Positions 1 through 8,342 of a stretch of 64,000 bases of DNA are shown here, piece after piece. Below the pieces are notes generated by a model. That model worked only from the letters and a program-made list of their open reading frames with translations, searched no databases and was not told the origin of the DNA. The stretch comes from Clostridium sp. JN-9. Lineage in GTDB: Bacteria > Bacillota > Clostridia > Clostridiales > Clostridiaceae. A program made the translations under genes and the position numbers. Each line of letters begins with the position of its first letter. The first letter of the stretch is position 1. The DNA is taken from NCBI RefSeq assembly GCF_004103695.1, contig NZ_CP035280.1, positions 2,294,001 through 2,358,000 on the forward strand, written 5' to 3'.

Positions 1-1831
1 CGGTGGTTCAATAAGAATTAATGTTTTGTTGAATATATTTCAGATATAGAAACTAAGCCTATACTTTTAAGATATTTATTAGTTAAGGTTTTAGATAGGA
101 TGGGACTATTGGATATTCTCCAATAGCTTTTCCTTGTATTTGCATATTCCCATGCCTTATAACTACTCATTCCTAACCTTATAAGGTTATCATGCTTTGT
201 TTTAATCTTCTTCCATTGTTTCCAAAAACACATTCTAACCCTTCGCCTTAACCATTCATCAATGATTTTTATTATACTTTTCATGTCCGCAATAGCAAAA
301 TAATTTACCCACCCTACTATTGCCCGTTTGAGTTTTAGAAACCTATATTCCATATTCATTGCATTACTCCTTGAAGTCAATTCTTTTAGCTTTGCTTTGA
401 ATTTCTTTATAGGCTTTTCATGAACCCTTATTCTGTACTCACATTTGGCTTTATAAAACGAAAATCCTAAAAATTTAAGTTTCCAAGGTCTATCCACTGT
501 ACTTTTGTCTCTATTCACTTTAAGCTTTAACTTTTCCTCAATAAATCTCGTAATGCTCCCCATTACTCTATTTGCAGCCTTCTTACTTTTAACATATATA
601 TTACAATCATCTACATATCTACAAAAACAAAGCTTTCGCTTTGTTAGTTCCACATCAAGTTCATGTAACATTATATTACTGAGTAAAGGTGATAAAGGAC
701 CACCTTGCGGTGCACCTTCTTCTGTGTCAATAACTACACCGTTTACCATTACCCCACTTTGCAAATACTTTCGTATTAGAGAAATTACCCTACCATCTTT
801 AATATCGTTAGATAGTATTCTTATTAATTTATCATGATTTATTGTGTCAAAGTATTTTGCAAGGTCTATATCTACAGTCCATGTATGCCCTGCATTAATG
901 TATCGCCTGCATTTTTCTATAGCTTGTTTTGCACTTCGCAAAGGTCTAAATCCATAACTATTATCAGAAGATTTCTTTTCATATATAGGTATTAGAACTT
1001 GAGCGATAGCTTGCTGAACAACTCTATCTACTACAGTAGGTATTCCAAGTAATCTTTTTCCACCGTCAGGTTTTGGTATTTCTACCCTTCTAACGGGTTG
1101 AGGTCTATATCTGCCTTGCAGTAATGATTGCCTCAATTCCTGTCCATGTTGTTTTAGGTGTTGTAGAAGTTCATCTACTGTCATTCCATCAACGCCATGA
1201 CTTCCCTTATTGGCTTTTACTCTTTTGTAAGCATTGTTCATATTATCTTTTGATAATATTTGCTCGAGTAAATCATTACTGTATTCATTAACATCGTTTC
1301 TTTCTTCTTTGGACATGGAAGAAATACTATGCACTTCTACACTACTTTCGAGTTCTACTCTATTCTCCTGTAGATAGCCTCCTTTATGAAGTTGTCTGCT
1401 TTTACCGTATTTCTTCGTATCTTTCAAAATTCTGAAACCTCCTATTGTTCAGTCCTTCCCACGCTAACGCGTTTCGCGTGGTAATATGACTTCTGCTGAC
1501 TTCTGATAGTTCAACCATGCATCACTGCATGGATTGTTATTTCTAAATTCATATCCATAACCTATCTATCAGACCTCCCCAGGTAAGAACGACTGCTTTC
1601 ACTCCATATATCTGCCACATTTACTCCTTAAACCTCGGATAGCATTGGGTTTCGTTTTGTTTAGCAAACTCACCCGATTTAAGTAAGCCTTATATGTGAT
1701 TTCTGTTCGTCAGACCAGAGTTTTGCCGCAGGCTTCTTTCAGATTCCATCTCACGATGGACACCCATGGTTGGTGCTATCAACCCCCATAGTGGACTTTC
1801 ACCACCAGGCTATCGCCCATGCTGGGCACAC
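1..1831 (-). mobile_element. Group IIC (bacterial class C) intron, 3' end beyond window
   Basis: On the minus strand the intron begins at 1831 with GUGUGCCCAGC, a classic group II 5' end. From 1831 to about 1430 it reads as a structured ribozyme RNA strongly reminiscent of class C introns such as that of Oceanobacillus iheyensis (blocks like GGAATCTGAAAGAAGC and GCAGAAGTCATA). The maturase ORF lies inside domain IV. The window starts within what should be domain V (TTGAACCACCG), so the 3' splice site is not visible. The 5' exon ends in a T-rich terminator tail, the usual class C target. The recognition is from memory of the intron class; the 5' end itself is seen directly. Confidence 0.9.
18..1427 (-). 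CDS. ltrA: Group II intron reverse transcriptase/maturase
   Basis: Intron-encoded protein of 469 residues that would splice its host intron and reverse-transcribe it into DNA targets. The reverse transcriptase domain covers roughly residues 55-330, with DIDLAKYFD (about 186-194) and the catalytic YVDD (271-274). The maturase (X) domain follows, with the typical GWVNYF motif near residue 370. No C-terminal HNH endonuclease is present, which fits class C introns. The start is TTG at 1427, preceded by AGGAGG about ten bases upstream. The frame is intact, so the protein may be functional. Confidence 0.93.
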   Translation of the reverse strand: MKDTKKYGKSRQLHKGGYLQENRVELESSVEVHSISSMSKEERNDVNEYSNDLLEQILSKDNMNNAYKRVKANKGSHGVDGMTVDELLQHLKQHGQELRQSLLQGRYRPQPVRRVEIPKPDGGKRLLGIPTVVDRVVQQAIAQVLIPIYEKKSSDNSYGFRPLRSAKQAIEKCRRYINAGHTWTVDIDLAKYFDTINHDKLIRILSNDIKDGRVISLIRKYLQSGVMVNGVVIDTEEGAPQGGPLSPLLSNIMLHELDVELTKRKLCFCRYVDDCNIYVKSKKAANRVMGSITRFIEEKLKLKVNRDKSTVDRPWKLKFLGFSFYKAKCEYRIRVHEKPIKKFKAKLKELTSRSNAMNMEYRFLKLKRAIVGWVNYFAIADMKSIIKIIDEWLRRRVRMCFWKQWKKIKTKHDNLIRLGMSSYKAWEYANTRKSYWRISNSPILSKTLTNKYLKSIGLVSISEIYSTKH

Positions 1832-1832
1832 T

Positions 1833-1870
1833 AAAAAAAGTAATCTGTATTTTACATTACAGATTACTTT
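1833..1870 (-). terminator. Terminator hairpin serving as intron target
   Basis: A perfect 13-bp stem (1837-1849 with 1858-1870, arm AAAGTAATCTGTA, 8-base loop) is followed on the minus strand by a run of seven T and then immediately by the intron 5' end at 1831. The stem is nearly symmetrical, so it could also act on the plus strand. Group IIC introns are known to insert just downstream of such hairpins. Confidence 0.85.
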
Positions 1871-1877
1871 TATATAT

Positions 1878-2834
1878 CTATACATGAGAAAATTTGATAT
1901 AAGAAAATAACATTGATAAAAATTGTATAACAGAAAATCCATCAATTTATCAATACTTATTTGCATTAAAGTTTTCATTATTCTTTACTAAACCTGTTTT
2001 AAAACATATTGTGGAATTTATTACTGCTGCTGTCCAAAAGGGTTACAGCGGCACTGTCACAGATATTGTTCTCTTAAGTTTTGCAAACTGCCATAGAACT
2101 ACCTTTGGTAAATTCTTAAGCCAAGGTGTTTGGAATATAGAATATGCATGGAAAGCCATAAGAAGAGAAGCTATCCGTATTATGTATAGGTACTCCATGT
2201 CTTCTGATTCTCCTATATTTGTGATTTTTGATGATACTATCGCTGAAAAGACTATGCCTTCGTCACAGGCAAAGAATCCAATTCAGGGAGCAGGTTTTCA
2301 TCAATCACATTTGAAAGGGAAACAGGTCTGGGGATACCAGCTCCTTACTATTATGCTTTCCTGCGAAAATAAAGTAATCCCATATTATATTGAGCGTTAT
2401 GTTAAGGGAGGAAAAAGTAAAATCCAAAGAATCTGTGAAATGGTAGATACTCTCCCGGCTCCTAAAGGATCAGCATATGGACTTTGTGACTCATGGTTTA
2501 CCAATGAAAAAGTAATTAACGCTCATTTTCAAAAGGGCTACCATCTTATTGGTGCACTTAAAACCAACCGTATTATCTATCCAAAAGGCATCCATATCCA
2601 GGTTAAGGACTTCGCACAGTATATCGGAAAGGATGATGTTCACCCCGCTACAGTGAATGGCTCAAAATATTTAGTATACCGTTATGAAGGAGCCTTGAAT
2701 GGCGTAGATAATGCAGTAGTTTTACAGACAGACAAAGAACAATCTTGGACTTAATACATATCAGGTTCGCTCAACTAAATCAATTAATAGGGTGCTGCTT
2801 CTAATAGCTCTGACATATTTGTACTGCACTACTG
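1878..2834 (+). mobile_element. IS701-type element, defective copy 1
   Basis: The left end CTATACATGAGAAAA at 1878 matches the left end of the second copy at 4682. Relative to copy 2, about 96 bases that contain the ribosome binding site and start codon are missing between short ATAA repeats (junction near 1929). The right half stops at about 2834, where the sequence changes abruptly into an IS30 fragment. There is no right inverted repeat, so this copy cannot move by itself. Confidence 0.8.
1929..2834 (+). pseudogene. IS701-family transposase remnant (copy 1)
   Basis: A DDE transposase of the IS701/IS4 superfamily. Two catalytic aspartates are visible in the contexts VIFDDTIAEK and GLCDSWFTNEK. 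The reading frame is open from about 1929 to 2754 but has lost its native start; the first ATG left (2011) is internal. At about 2735-2754 the frame runs into TAA, while the homologous C-terminus (LGLNTYQVRSTKS) continues in another frame. The segment that should carry the catalytic glutamate is missing, which suggests an internal deletion rather than a one-base slip. The same junction occurs in copy 2. Confidence 0.82.
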
Positions 2835-2994
2835 GAAATCTATTTCTTCTAATTTCTTTGGAGATAGTAGTTGGATCTTTCTTAACTCTTTCAGCAAGTT
2901 CTTTCAATGTATAATTTTGATCTAACCCATATTCAATTATAAGGCGATCTTCTATTATAATGTGTTTTCCTTTGCATAACTCTTTATTTGACAT
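2834..2994 (-). pseudogene. IS30-family transposase N-terminal fragment
   Basis: From the ATG at 2994 (AGGA upstream) the minus strand encodes MSNKELCKGKHIIIEDRL followed by YTLKELAERVKKDPTTISKEIRRNRF. This is the typical N-terminal helix-turn-helix of IS30 transposases. After RNRF the frame enters antisense IS701 sequence and stops at 2761. The whole catalytic DDE domain is gone, so this is a scar of recombination or deletion between two IS elements. Confidence 0.75.
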
Positions 2995-3250
2995 AATTAA
3001 TCCTGCTAATATGCTTAGGGCAAATATCAAATTAATTATATCAAACACTTTGCAATACTAACTTCTGTTTAGAAATAAAAATGGAACTTAACTTTTCAAT
3101 TTACGTTTGTTATATTACCAATTTCCATTTAATATATAAATCATGTAAAAAGTACTTTGTTTTCCAATAAAATACATGATATACTATAGCCAGATGAAAA
3201 CATGTTTTTATTTGTTAATTATAATTTTGAAAAAGTAGGGGGAAATATTT

Positions 3251-3970
3251 ATGTTTAATAAAAAATTAATTGCGTGTGTTTTAGGTATTTCGATTACAGT
3301 TACGCCTATGTTATCAATGAATCAACCAGTATTTGCTGCGGATTCAAGTCAATTAAATACAAACAATAGTTATGAGCTTAAACCATCGGAGAGTATTCCA
3401 ACAGAAACAAAGGAATATATAGATAGTTTATCATCTATTGATCAATTAAATAACTACATTAACAATATAGCAAAAAATTATTCACTAGATAACGTTGATC
3501 TTAAAAATAATAAGACTACTTTAAATAATGGAAAAAATATTGCAGGAGCTGGGGACATTGCGCTTAAGGCGGCATGGTATGCAGCTGCAAAGGCAGCTAG
3601 GTTAGCGGGTTATAGTTGTTCTGCAACATTAGTTGAACATTACGTTCTAGGACAAGATTATAAAGAAAATTCAGGCCAATTTTCAACAAAAATACTGCAA
3701 TCGTCAGAATTTAGGGGGTGGAATGGTAGAGTTCCTAGTATCGCTTTCACTTCTGGAGACTTATTCTATTCATTGCATCTTGTAGATATTTGTTATTCTG
3801 CGATGAGTAGCCAAGGAGCAATGGTTCATATACATGATAAGTTTGATTTTAAACTTGATATGCAGTATGCAAGTCCTTTTGCATCCATTGTGAATAACTG
3901 GGCTTGGCTATGTCAACATGCGGATGTTTTAGTTCCTATTGCTGTAGACATATATTTTGTTGCTCCTTAG
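3251..3970 (+). CDS. Secreted protein of unknown function
   Basis: 239 residues. The N-terminus is a clear Sec signal peptide: MFNKK, a hydrophobic stretch to about residue 24, then a VFAAD cleavage site near residue 29-30. A polar low-complexity segment follows (about 30-95), then a compact domain (about 100-239) rich in Ala, Trp, Tyr and His, with motifs such as KAAWYAAAKAARLAGY and VHIHDKFDFKLD. Translation is well supported by AGGGGG seven bases before ATG. I do not recognise the family. It stands alone between IS remnants, with the membrane-anchored gene at 4103 as its only companion, which suggests recent acquisition. Confidence 0.75.
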   Translation: MFNKKLIACVLGISITVTPMLSMNQPVFAADSSQLNTNNSYELKPSESIPTETKEYIDSLSSIDQLNNYINNIAKNYSLDNVDLKNNKTTLNNGKNIAGAGDIALKAAWYAAAKAARLAGYSCSATLVEHYVLGQDYKENSGQFSTKILQSSEFRGWNGRVPSIAFTSGDLFYSLHLVDICYSAMSSQGAMVHIHDKFDFKLDMQYASPFASIVNNWAWLCQHADVLVPIAVDIYFVAP

Positions 3971-3994
3971 ATACAAGCATATATATTATAATAT

Positions 3995-4036
3995 GTAGAA
4001 AAGTAATAGCGTGAAAATATGCTATTACCTTTCTAC
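3995..4036 (+). terminator. Hairpin downstream of the secreted-protein gene
   Basis: GTAGAAAAGTAATAGC (3995-4010) pairs with GCTATTACCTTTCTAC (4021-4036), one mismatch, 10-base loop. The following T tract is poor, so termination may be weak; it could instead be an mRNA-stabilising 3' end. Confidence 0.55.
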
Positions 4037-4102
4037 ATTAAACTTGATAGTCTATGCTAATGAATGTGCAATGTGATAAAATATATAGAAAGAGAGAACA
4101 CT

Positions 4103-4612
4103 ATGGTGAAAAGTAAAATTAAATACATTGTCATTGGTTTGGTAATTGTTATTATTATTATTATAGCTACACAAACTAGGTCCATACTTCAAAAATATCA
4201 GGATGTGGCTAATGGCAACGAGTGTGGTATTTCTTTAACGAATAAAAATAGAATTTTTGAAGCTGAAACATCTAATAGATTTCATGGTGACGGAGTTAGA
4301 TATAAAGTTTACCGCTTTGAAAAAGTAGATATAGAACTAATTATAAGTAAAATTAAAAAGAATAATAAATGGAAATCTTGTCCGTTTGATAATGCTTTTG
4401 CTGATATCGTTGAAAGATATATAAATAACAACCCAGAGTACACTAATTTACTGAAAAATTCTAAATATAAAGTTCCAATTCCAAATATACAAAATGGTTA
4501 TTATTTATTTGTCAATGAGAATACTTCTAATGATGGTTATTATTCTAATTTTAGTTTATATATTTTAGACTTAGATACTGGTTTACTGTATTTTATAACT
4601 TACGATTCGTGA
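4103..4612 (+). CDS. Membrane-anchored protein of unknown function
   Basis: 169 residues from the ATG at 4103, chosen because AGAAAGAGAG lies just upstream; the earlier in-frame ATG at 4064 has no such site. The sequence begins MVKSKIKYIVIGLV, a single transmembrane helix (about residues 7-24) dominated by Ile and Val, followed by an extracytoplasmic domain of about 140 residues. A conserved family was not recognised. It follows the secreted-protein gene in the same direction but beyond a hairpin, and it is flanked downstream by an IS701-type element. Confidence 0.65.
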   Translation: MVKSKIKYIVIGLVIVIIIIIATQTRSILQKYQDVANGNECGISLTNKNRIFEAETSNRFHGDGVRYKVYRFEKVDIELIISKIKKNNKWKSCPFDNAFADIVERYINNNPEYTNLLKNSKYKVPIPNIQNGYYLFVNENTSNDGYYSNFSLYILDLDTGLLYFITYDS

Positions 4613-4808
4613 TAGAGGTATGGCTCGCAATTTGTACAAAATTATCATTAAGAAAAATTGCCTAACATTTAAGTAAATATACTATACATGAGAAAATTTG
4701 ATGTAAGAAAATAACATTGATAAAAATTATATAAAAATAGAGACAAACTTCACTTTCTGTGGTATGAATTAAGTTACCGCACAAAATCCAAAAACAGGAG
4801 TGAAGTAA

Positions 4809-5174
4809 ATGTCTCATAAAAATAGCATAACAGAAAATCCATTAATTTATCAATACTTATTTGCATTAAAGTTTTCATTATTCTTTACTAAACCTGTTTT
4901 AAAACATATTGTGGAATTTATTACTGCTGCTGTCCAAAAGGGTTACAGCGGCACTGTCACAGATATTATTCTCTTAAGTTTTGCAAACTGCCATAGAACT
5001 ACCTTTGGTAAATTCTTAAGCCAAGGTGTTTGGAATATAGAATATGCATGGAAAACCATAAAAAGAGAAGCTATCCGTATTATGTATAGGTACTCTATGA
5101 CTTCTGATTCTCCTATATTTGTGATTTTTGATGATACTATCGCTGAAAAGACTATGCCTTCGTCACAGGCAAAG
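4809..5174 (+). pseudogene. IS701-family transposase N-terminal part (copy 2)
   Basis: Starts with MSHKNSITENPLIYQYL after a good GGAGTGAAGT site, so it shows the native N-terminus missing from copy 1. It is nearly identical to copy 1 up to the codons for MPSSQAK. At 5175 the coding sequence ends abruptly in IS3 sequence and a stop follows at once. Only the first catalytic aspartate (FDDTIAEK) is retained. Confidence 0.85.
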
Positions 5175-6125
5175 TAGTGCTAGACTAAAAATAGTACAAG
5201 AGAAATTGAGAAAGTTCCCAACAATGACTAAAATAAATATAAGAGTGGGGAAACTCAATCATGATGAAACAACATAACAAACAGTTTAAAGAAGATGCTG
5301 TAAAATATTATATAGATCATAAGGAGCTTTGGATAAGAGGTTGTGCCCAAAACCTTGATATAGGTACTAGCACCTTATCAAAGTGGATCAGGGAATCAAA
5401 AAGCGAAAATGGTCTTCAGGTTCGTGGTTCTGGGAATTATTCCAGTGATGAACAAAAGGAGATCTCGCGATTAAAGCGCGAGCTTCGTGATACAAAGGAT
5501 CCTGACTTCAGCAGTAAACTCGAAAACATCTTGGATGAGCAATTTAATCCTGATACACCAAATGCAGTATGGTGTACAGATATTACGTATATATGGACTA
5601 ATGCAGGTTTTGTATACCTTACAAGTGTTATGGATTTATTCTCTAGAAAAGTCATAGCCTGGACACTTTCAGAAACTTTGGAGGTTTCTTGTGTTATTAA
5701 TACAATTAATAAAGCTAAAAGGAATAGAAAGCTTGTTAATCCAGTTATCATACATAGCGACAGAGGCAGCCAGTATGTATCAAAAGAATATAAGAAGGCT
5801 ACTTCAAAGATGATACTTAGTTATTCAAAAAAAGCCTATCCATGGGATAATGCCTGCATTGAATCATTCCATGCAATTATTAAACGTGAATGGATAAATC
5901 GCTTTAGAATTAAGAATTATCGCCATGCGTATATTCTTGTGTTTGAATACATTGAAACATTTTATAATACCACAAGGATCCATAGCCATTGCAACTATAT
6001 GTCACCAAATGAGTTTGAGAAAGCGTATGAAGAAGTCAAAAAATCAAATGTGACAATGGCAAGTTAAGATATGGAAGTTGCTTAGAATTTTCTCATTTTA
6101 ATTTGTACTTTTTATTGACATAGTA
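5175..6125 (+). mobile_element. IS3-family element inserted in IS701
   Basis: The boundaries are set by where homology between the two IS701 copies stops and resumes. The ends are roughly inverted: the left end carries TAAAAATAGTACAAG and the right end, read inward, carries AATAAAAAGTACAAA. No target duplication is visible, and the target lost about 454 bases, so the insertion was followed by a flanking deletion or arose by recombination. It contains one ORF, an orfA-orfB fusion. Confidence 0.75.
5261..6067 (+). CDS. IS3-family transposase, orfA-orfB in-frame fusion with internal deletion
   Basis: 268 residues. Residues 1-75 are a typical OrfA helix-turn-helix and leucine-zipper region (KQFKEDAVKYYIDH, RLKRELRDTKD). 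At about residue 80 this passes straight into the C-terminal part of OrfB (KLENILDEQFNPDTPNAVWC), an rve integrase domain with D107 (CTDITYI), D167 (HSDRGSQY) and E201 (CIESFH). IS3 elements normally make OrfAB by programmed -1 frameshifting and have roughly 100 or more extra residues between these blocks. Here a deletion joined them in one frame. All three catalytic residues remain, so activity is possible but unproven. Confidence 0.85.
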   Translation: MMKQHNKQFKEDAVKYYIDHKELWIRGCAQNLDIGTSTLSKWIRESKSENGLQVRGSGNYSSDEQKEISRLKRELRDTKDPDFSSKLENILDEQFNPDTPNAVWCTDITYIWTNAGFVYLTSVMDLFSRKVIAWTLSETLEVSCVINTINKAKRNRKLVNPVIIHSDRGSQYVSKEYKKATSKMILSYSKKAYPWDNACIESFHAIIKREWINRFRIKNYRHAYILVFEYIETFYNTTRIHSHCNYMSPNEFEKAYEEVKKSNVTMAS

Positions 6126-6375
6126 CCAGACAAAGAACAATCTTGGACTTAATACATATCAGGTTCGCTCAACTAAATCAATTAATAGGGTGCTGCTTCT
6201 AGTAACTCTGACATATTTGTACTGCACTACTGGAACAGGTTCATATTATCAATTTGGTAATGGATTAAAGTCTGCCCGTAAGGGAACTCAAAGAGAACAC
6301 GTTCTATGGATTTATCAAAGTGCTCAGGATAATATGCCTATAGATATGATTTTTCAGCAAATGAATATCTCATAG
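6126..6375 (+). pseudogene. IS701-family transposase C-terminal part (copy 2)
   Basis: Homology to copy 1 resumes at 6126 and continues past the point where copy 1 is cut. The open frame gives KNNLGLNTYQVRSTKS, then RVLLLVTLTYLY and NGLKSARKGTQREHVLWI to a stop at 6375. This is the native transposase C-terminus. It lacks the glutamate-bearing segment that should precede LGLNTYQVRS, the same lesion as in copy 1. Confidence 0.78.
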
Positions 6376-6431
6376 GCAAAGTGTAACTTATCAAGTTGTT
6401 AATTTATGTTATCAAGTTTTCTCATTCATAG

Positions 6432-7115
6432 TTATATATAATATTTATATAACCTTTTATCATTTTTAAGGCTTATATGTAAACCATATTCTTTGGTCCA
6501 TTGTGCAAGAAAAACATTTTTAATTTCATCTATTCCCCTTATTTTCAATTCATTATTAATCCATGACATGTCATAACCAATAATATTTAAATTCTCAAAG
6601 ATAACCTCACCATCCATAATTAAGTTAACTGGTAAAGTGATTTTAATATTATGGCTGTCCTCTGTTTTCAGTATGCTTAAGGATCCATTAGTTTCAAGAA
6701 TGGCAAACTTAACCTGATTAATTAAAAAAACATCCTTTTGTCTAAGCAATCCTTGCAATTCATCTAAATCCAGCTTACTTTTTTTCAGTTCTATAAAATC
6801 AATTTGCCCATTTACAATTATAACAGATGGCTTATCTTCAAAAAAAGCTCTAAGTTTTCTTTTTTTCTGAGTGGCTATTTCAATGAAATATACTAGAAAT
6901 GTCCATAATCCCAGAGAGTATAGTATATAGAGCAGATTTACATCTAAAGAGTAAATAGCATTCCCAACTAGTTCTCCAAGTACTAATGCTGATATGAAAT
7001 TAAAAGGGGTTATCTGACTTATTTGAGTTTTTCCCATGAATTTTGTCAATATCAACAGGGCAAAAAAACCTAGCAGAAGTTCAATAGTTAAACTGGCCAT
7101 TAGTTTGTATTCCAT
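6432..7115 (-). CDS. DUF421 / YetF-family membrane protein
   Basis: 227 residues. Three hydrophobic helices lie in the first 85 residues (LTIELLLGFFALLILTK, NFISALVLGELVGNA, LLYILYSLGLWTFLVYF), followed by a soluble domain with the family pattern of PSVIIVNGQIDF and DLDELQGLLRQKDVF. This is the architecture of YetF/YcaP proteins (DUF421), inner-membrane proteins of poorly known function that have been linked to spore or envelope properties in bacilli. The start is supported by AAGGAATGAT. The stop codon lies exactly at the edge of the IS701 element, so the native C-terminus could have been slightly altered. Confidence 0.88.
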   Translation of the reverse strand: MEYKLMASLTIELLLGFFALLILTKFMGKTQISQITPFNFISALVLGELVGNAIYSLDVNLLYILYSLGLWTFLVYFIEIATQKKRKLRAFFEDKPSVIIVNGQIDFIELKKSKLDLDELQGLLRQKDVFLINQVKFAILETNGSLSILKTEDSHNIKITLPVNLIMDGEVIFENLNIIGYDMSWINNELKIRGIDEIKNVFLAQWTKEYGLHISLKNDKRLYKYYI

Positions 7116-7224
7116 ATACTATCATTCCTTATGTTGTAAAATAATCTGATATATTATATTTTGCCCTAAGTTAATACTTTTATTTATTTTTACGCAGGTT
7201 ATTTAATATTTATAAATTTACCCA

Positions 7225-7605
7225 TTATGGAACTATTATTCTCTTTATCTCATCTAAGGTCATAATACATTTTCCATTAATTATTCCGCCATCCTCAACT
7301 ATTAAATTTATTGTCTCTATATCTCCCATTACCTTACCAGCTGCTGTAATGTGCAGCAGTCCATTGCTTTTCACATTGCCCCTTTGCATTCCACCTACAG
7401 TAATGTTATCACAGATGATATTGCCTTTGATACTTCCTGTTTGAGAAATAATTATATCTCCTTTTGTTTCTATATCACCAGTAAATTCTCCTGCGATTTT
7501 TATTGAACCTGAAGATATAATATTGCCAGTTACATGTGTTGATTCACCAATTAAAGTTTCTATGTTTGAATTTTGATCTGAATTCTTTTTAAAATTTGAA
7601 AACAT
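7225..7605 (-). CDS. Bactofilin-type polymer-forming protein
   Basis: 126 residues with the repeated beta-helix pattern of bactofilins (DUF583): ETLIGESTHVTGNI, GSIKIAGEFTGDIETKG, GSIKGNIICDNITVGG and so on, spaced about 17-20 residues apart. Bactofilins polymerise without nucleotide into membrane-associated filaments. The N-terminal tail is short and the C-terminal tail nearly absent. The start has a strong GAAGGAG site. It lies directly downstream of the three SPOCS/CsxC-like genes, so it may be co-transcribed with them; a role in spore or envelope assembly is inference. Confidence 0.88.
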   Translation of the reverse strand: MFSNFKKNSDQNSNIETLIGESTHVTGNIISSGSIKIAGEFTGDIETKGDIIISQTGSIKGNIICDNITVGGMQRGNVKSNGLLHITAAGKVMGDIETINLIVEDGGIINGKCIMTLDEIKRIIVP

Positions 7606-7622
7606 TATTTTTTCTCCTTCAC

Positions 7623-8330
7623 TTAAATATTAACATTTTGCATTTGAGTTAAATCAATTTGTATATTTGAATTTATCCTAAGCCTTAACAATTTCATATC
7701 ACTGGCTTTTTTATTTTTATATTCATTATTATTTAAAGAAACACTGCTGTAAAAATCAGCTTTTTCCAAATTACACTTTATTTCTGGATTATATTCACAT
7801 ACATGAGAACTTCTCTTTGAAGTTTCCGGTAATTTAAAATAATCTATATCAATAACTTTATTAAATGGAATATTTAAAGTTAAATATTTGCCGCTGCATA
7901 AATGTCCATTTTCATTTGAGCTGTTAACCATAACATATTCTATTTTTGTTTTAATTTCACCGCTTATAAATAAGGTCCCATGGTTTCCCATATTAATAAG
8001 TTTTTTATCAGTTAATAAAATATCATTTTTGACTTCTTTAACTTCAAGTTTCCCATGGCTGAAACCAATACATCTTTCAGCAGAAACATCAAACTGTTTT
8101 TTAGCAATTATAATAGGCATTAAAAAATTATTTTTTTTATGCTCATTAAGTATTATATTACTTTTATTATGGTGACTGTGTTTTTTATTGTTATTATTAA
8201 TATTATCTTTACAATTTGCTTTAACTCTATTTAAATTTATATCCCTTTTCAGTAACAAAATCAAGAGTACGGCCATTAATAAAAATTGTAACTTTTTAAT
8301 AGAGCTTAATTTACAATTTTCTTTTCTCAT
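7623..8330 (-). CDS. SPOCS/CsxC-like protein with N-terminal membrane anchor
   Basis: 235 residues. A basic start and one hydrophobic segment (LQFLLMAVLLILLL, about 14-28) are followed by an Asn/Lys/His-rich linker. The domain after it resembles the two genes upstream: it shares PIIIAKKQFDVSAE, VKEVKNDILLTDKK, SGEIKTKIEYVMVN and a final MQNVNI like the VQQVNI of its neighbours. It is the most diverged of the three paralogues and the only one with an anchor. Related DUF3794-type proteins act at the clostridial spore surface; that role is inferred. It is separated from the next gene upstream by 12 bases and starts after TGGAGGAAAA. Confidence 0.7.
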   Translation of the reverse strand: MRKENCKLSSIKKLQFLLMAVLLILLLKRDINLNRVKANCKDNINNNNKKHSHHNKSNIILNEHKKNNFLMPIIIAKKQFDVSAERCIGFSHGKLEVKEVKNDILLTDKKLINMGNHGTLFISGEIKTKIEYVMVNSSNENGHLCSGKYLTLNIPFNKVIDIDYFKLPETSKRSSHVCEYNPEIKCNLEKADFYSSVSLNNNEYKNKKASDMKLLRLRINSNIQIDLTQMQNVNI

Positions 8331-8342
8331 TTTTCCTCCATT

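Larger units (their letters stand above)
4682..6431 (+). mobile_element. IS701-type element, copy 2, interrupted by IS3
   Basis: Imperfect 21-bp terminal inverted repeats can be read: CTATACATGAGAAAATTTGAT at 4682 against CTATGAATGAGAAAACTTGAT read inward from 6431 (18 of 21 match). Both ends and the transposase start survive, but about 454 bases of the transposase (equivalent to 2275-2728 of copy 1) are replaced by an IS3-family element at 5175-6125. Short TATA flanks at 4678 and 6433 may be a target duplication, but the surroundings are too AT-rich to be sure. The right end touches the stop codon of the DUF421 gene. Confidence 0.8.

Noticed and set aside
2011-2754. Functional IS701 transposase gene
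   Set aside because: It lacks the native start and ribosome site, the catalytic Glu segment and the right end of the element.
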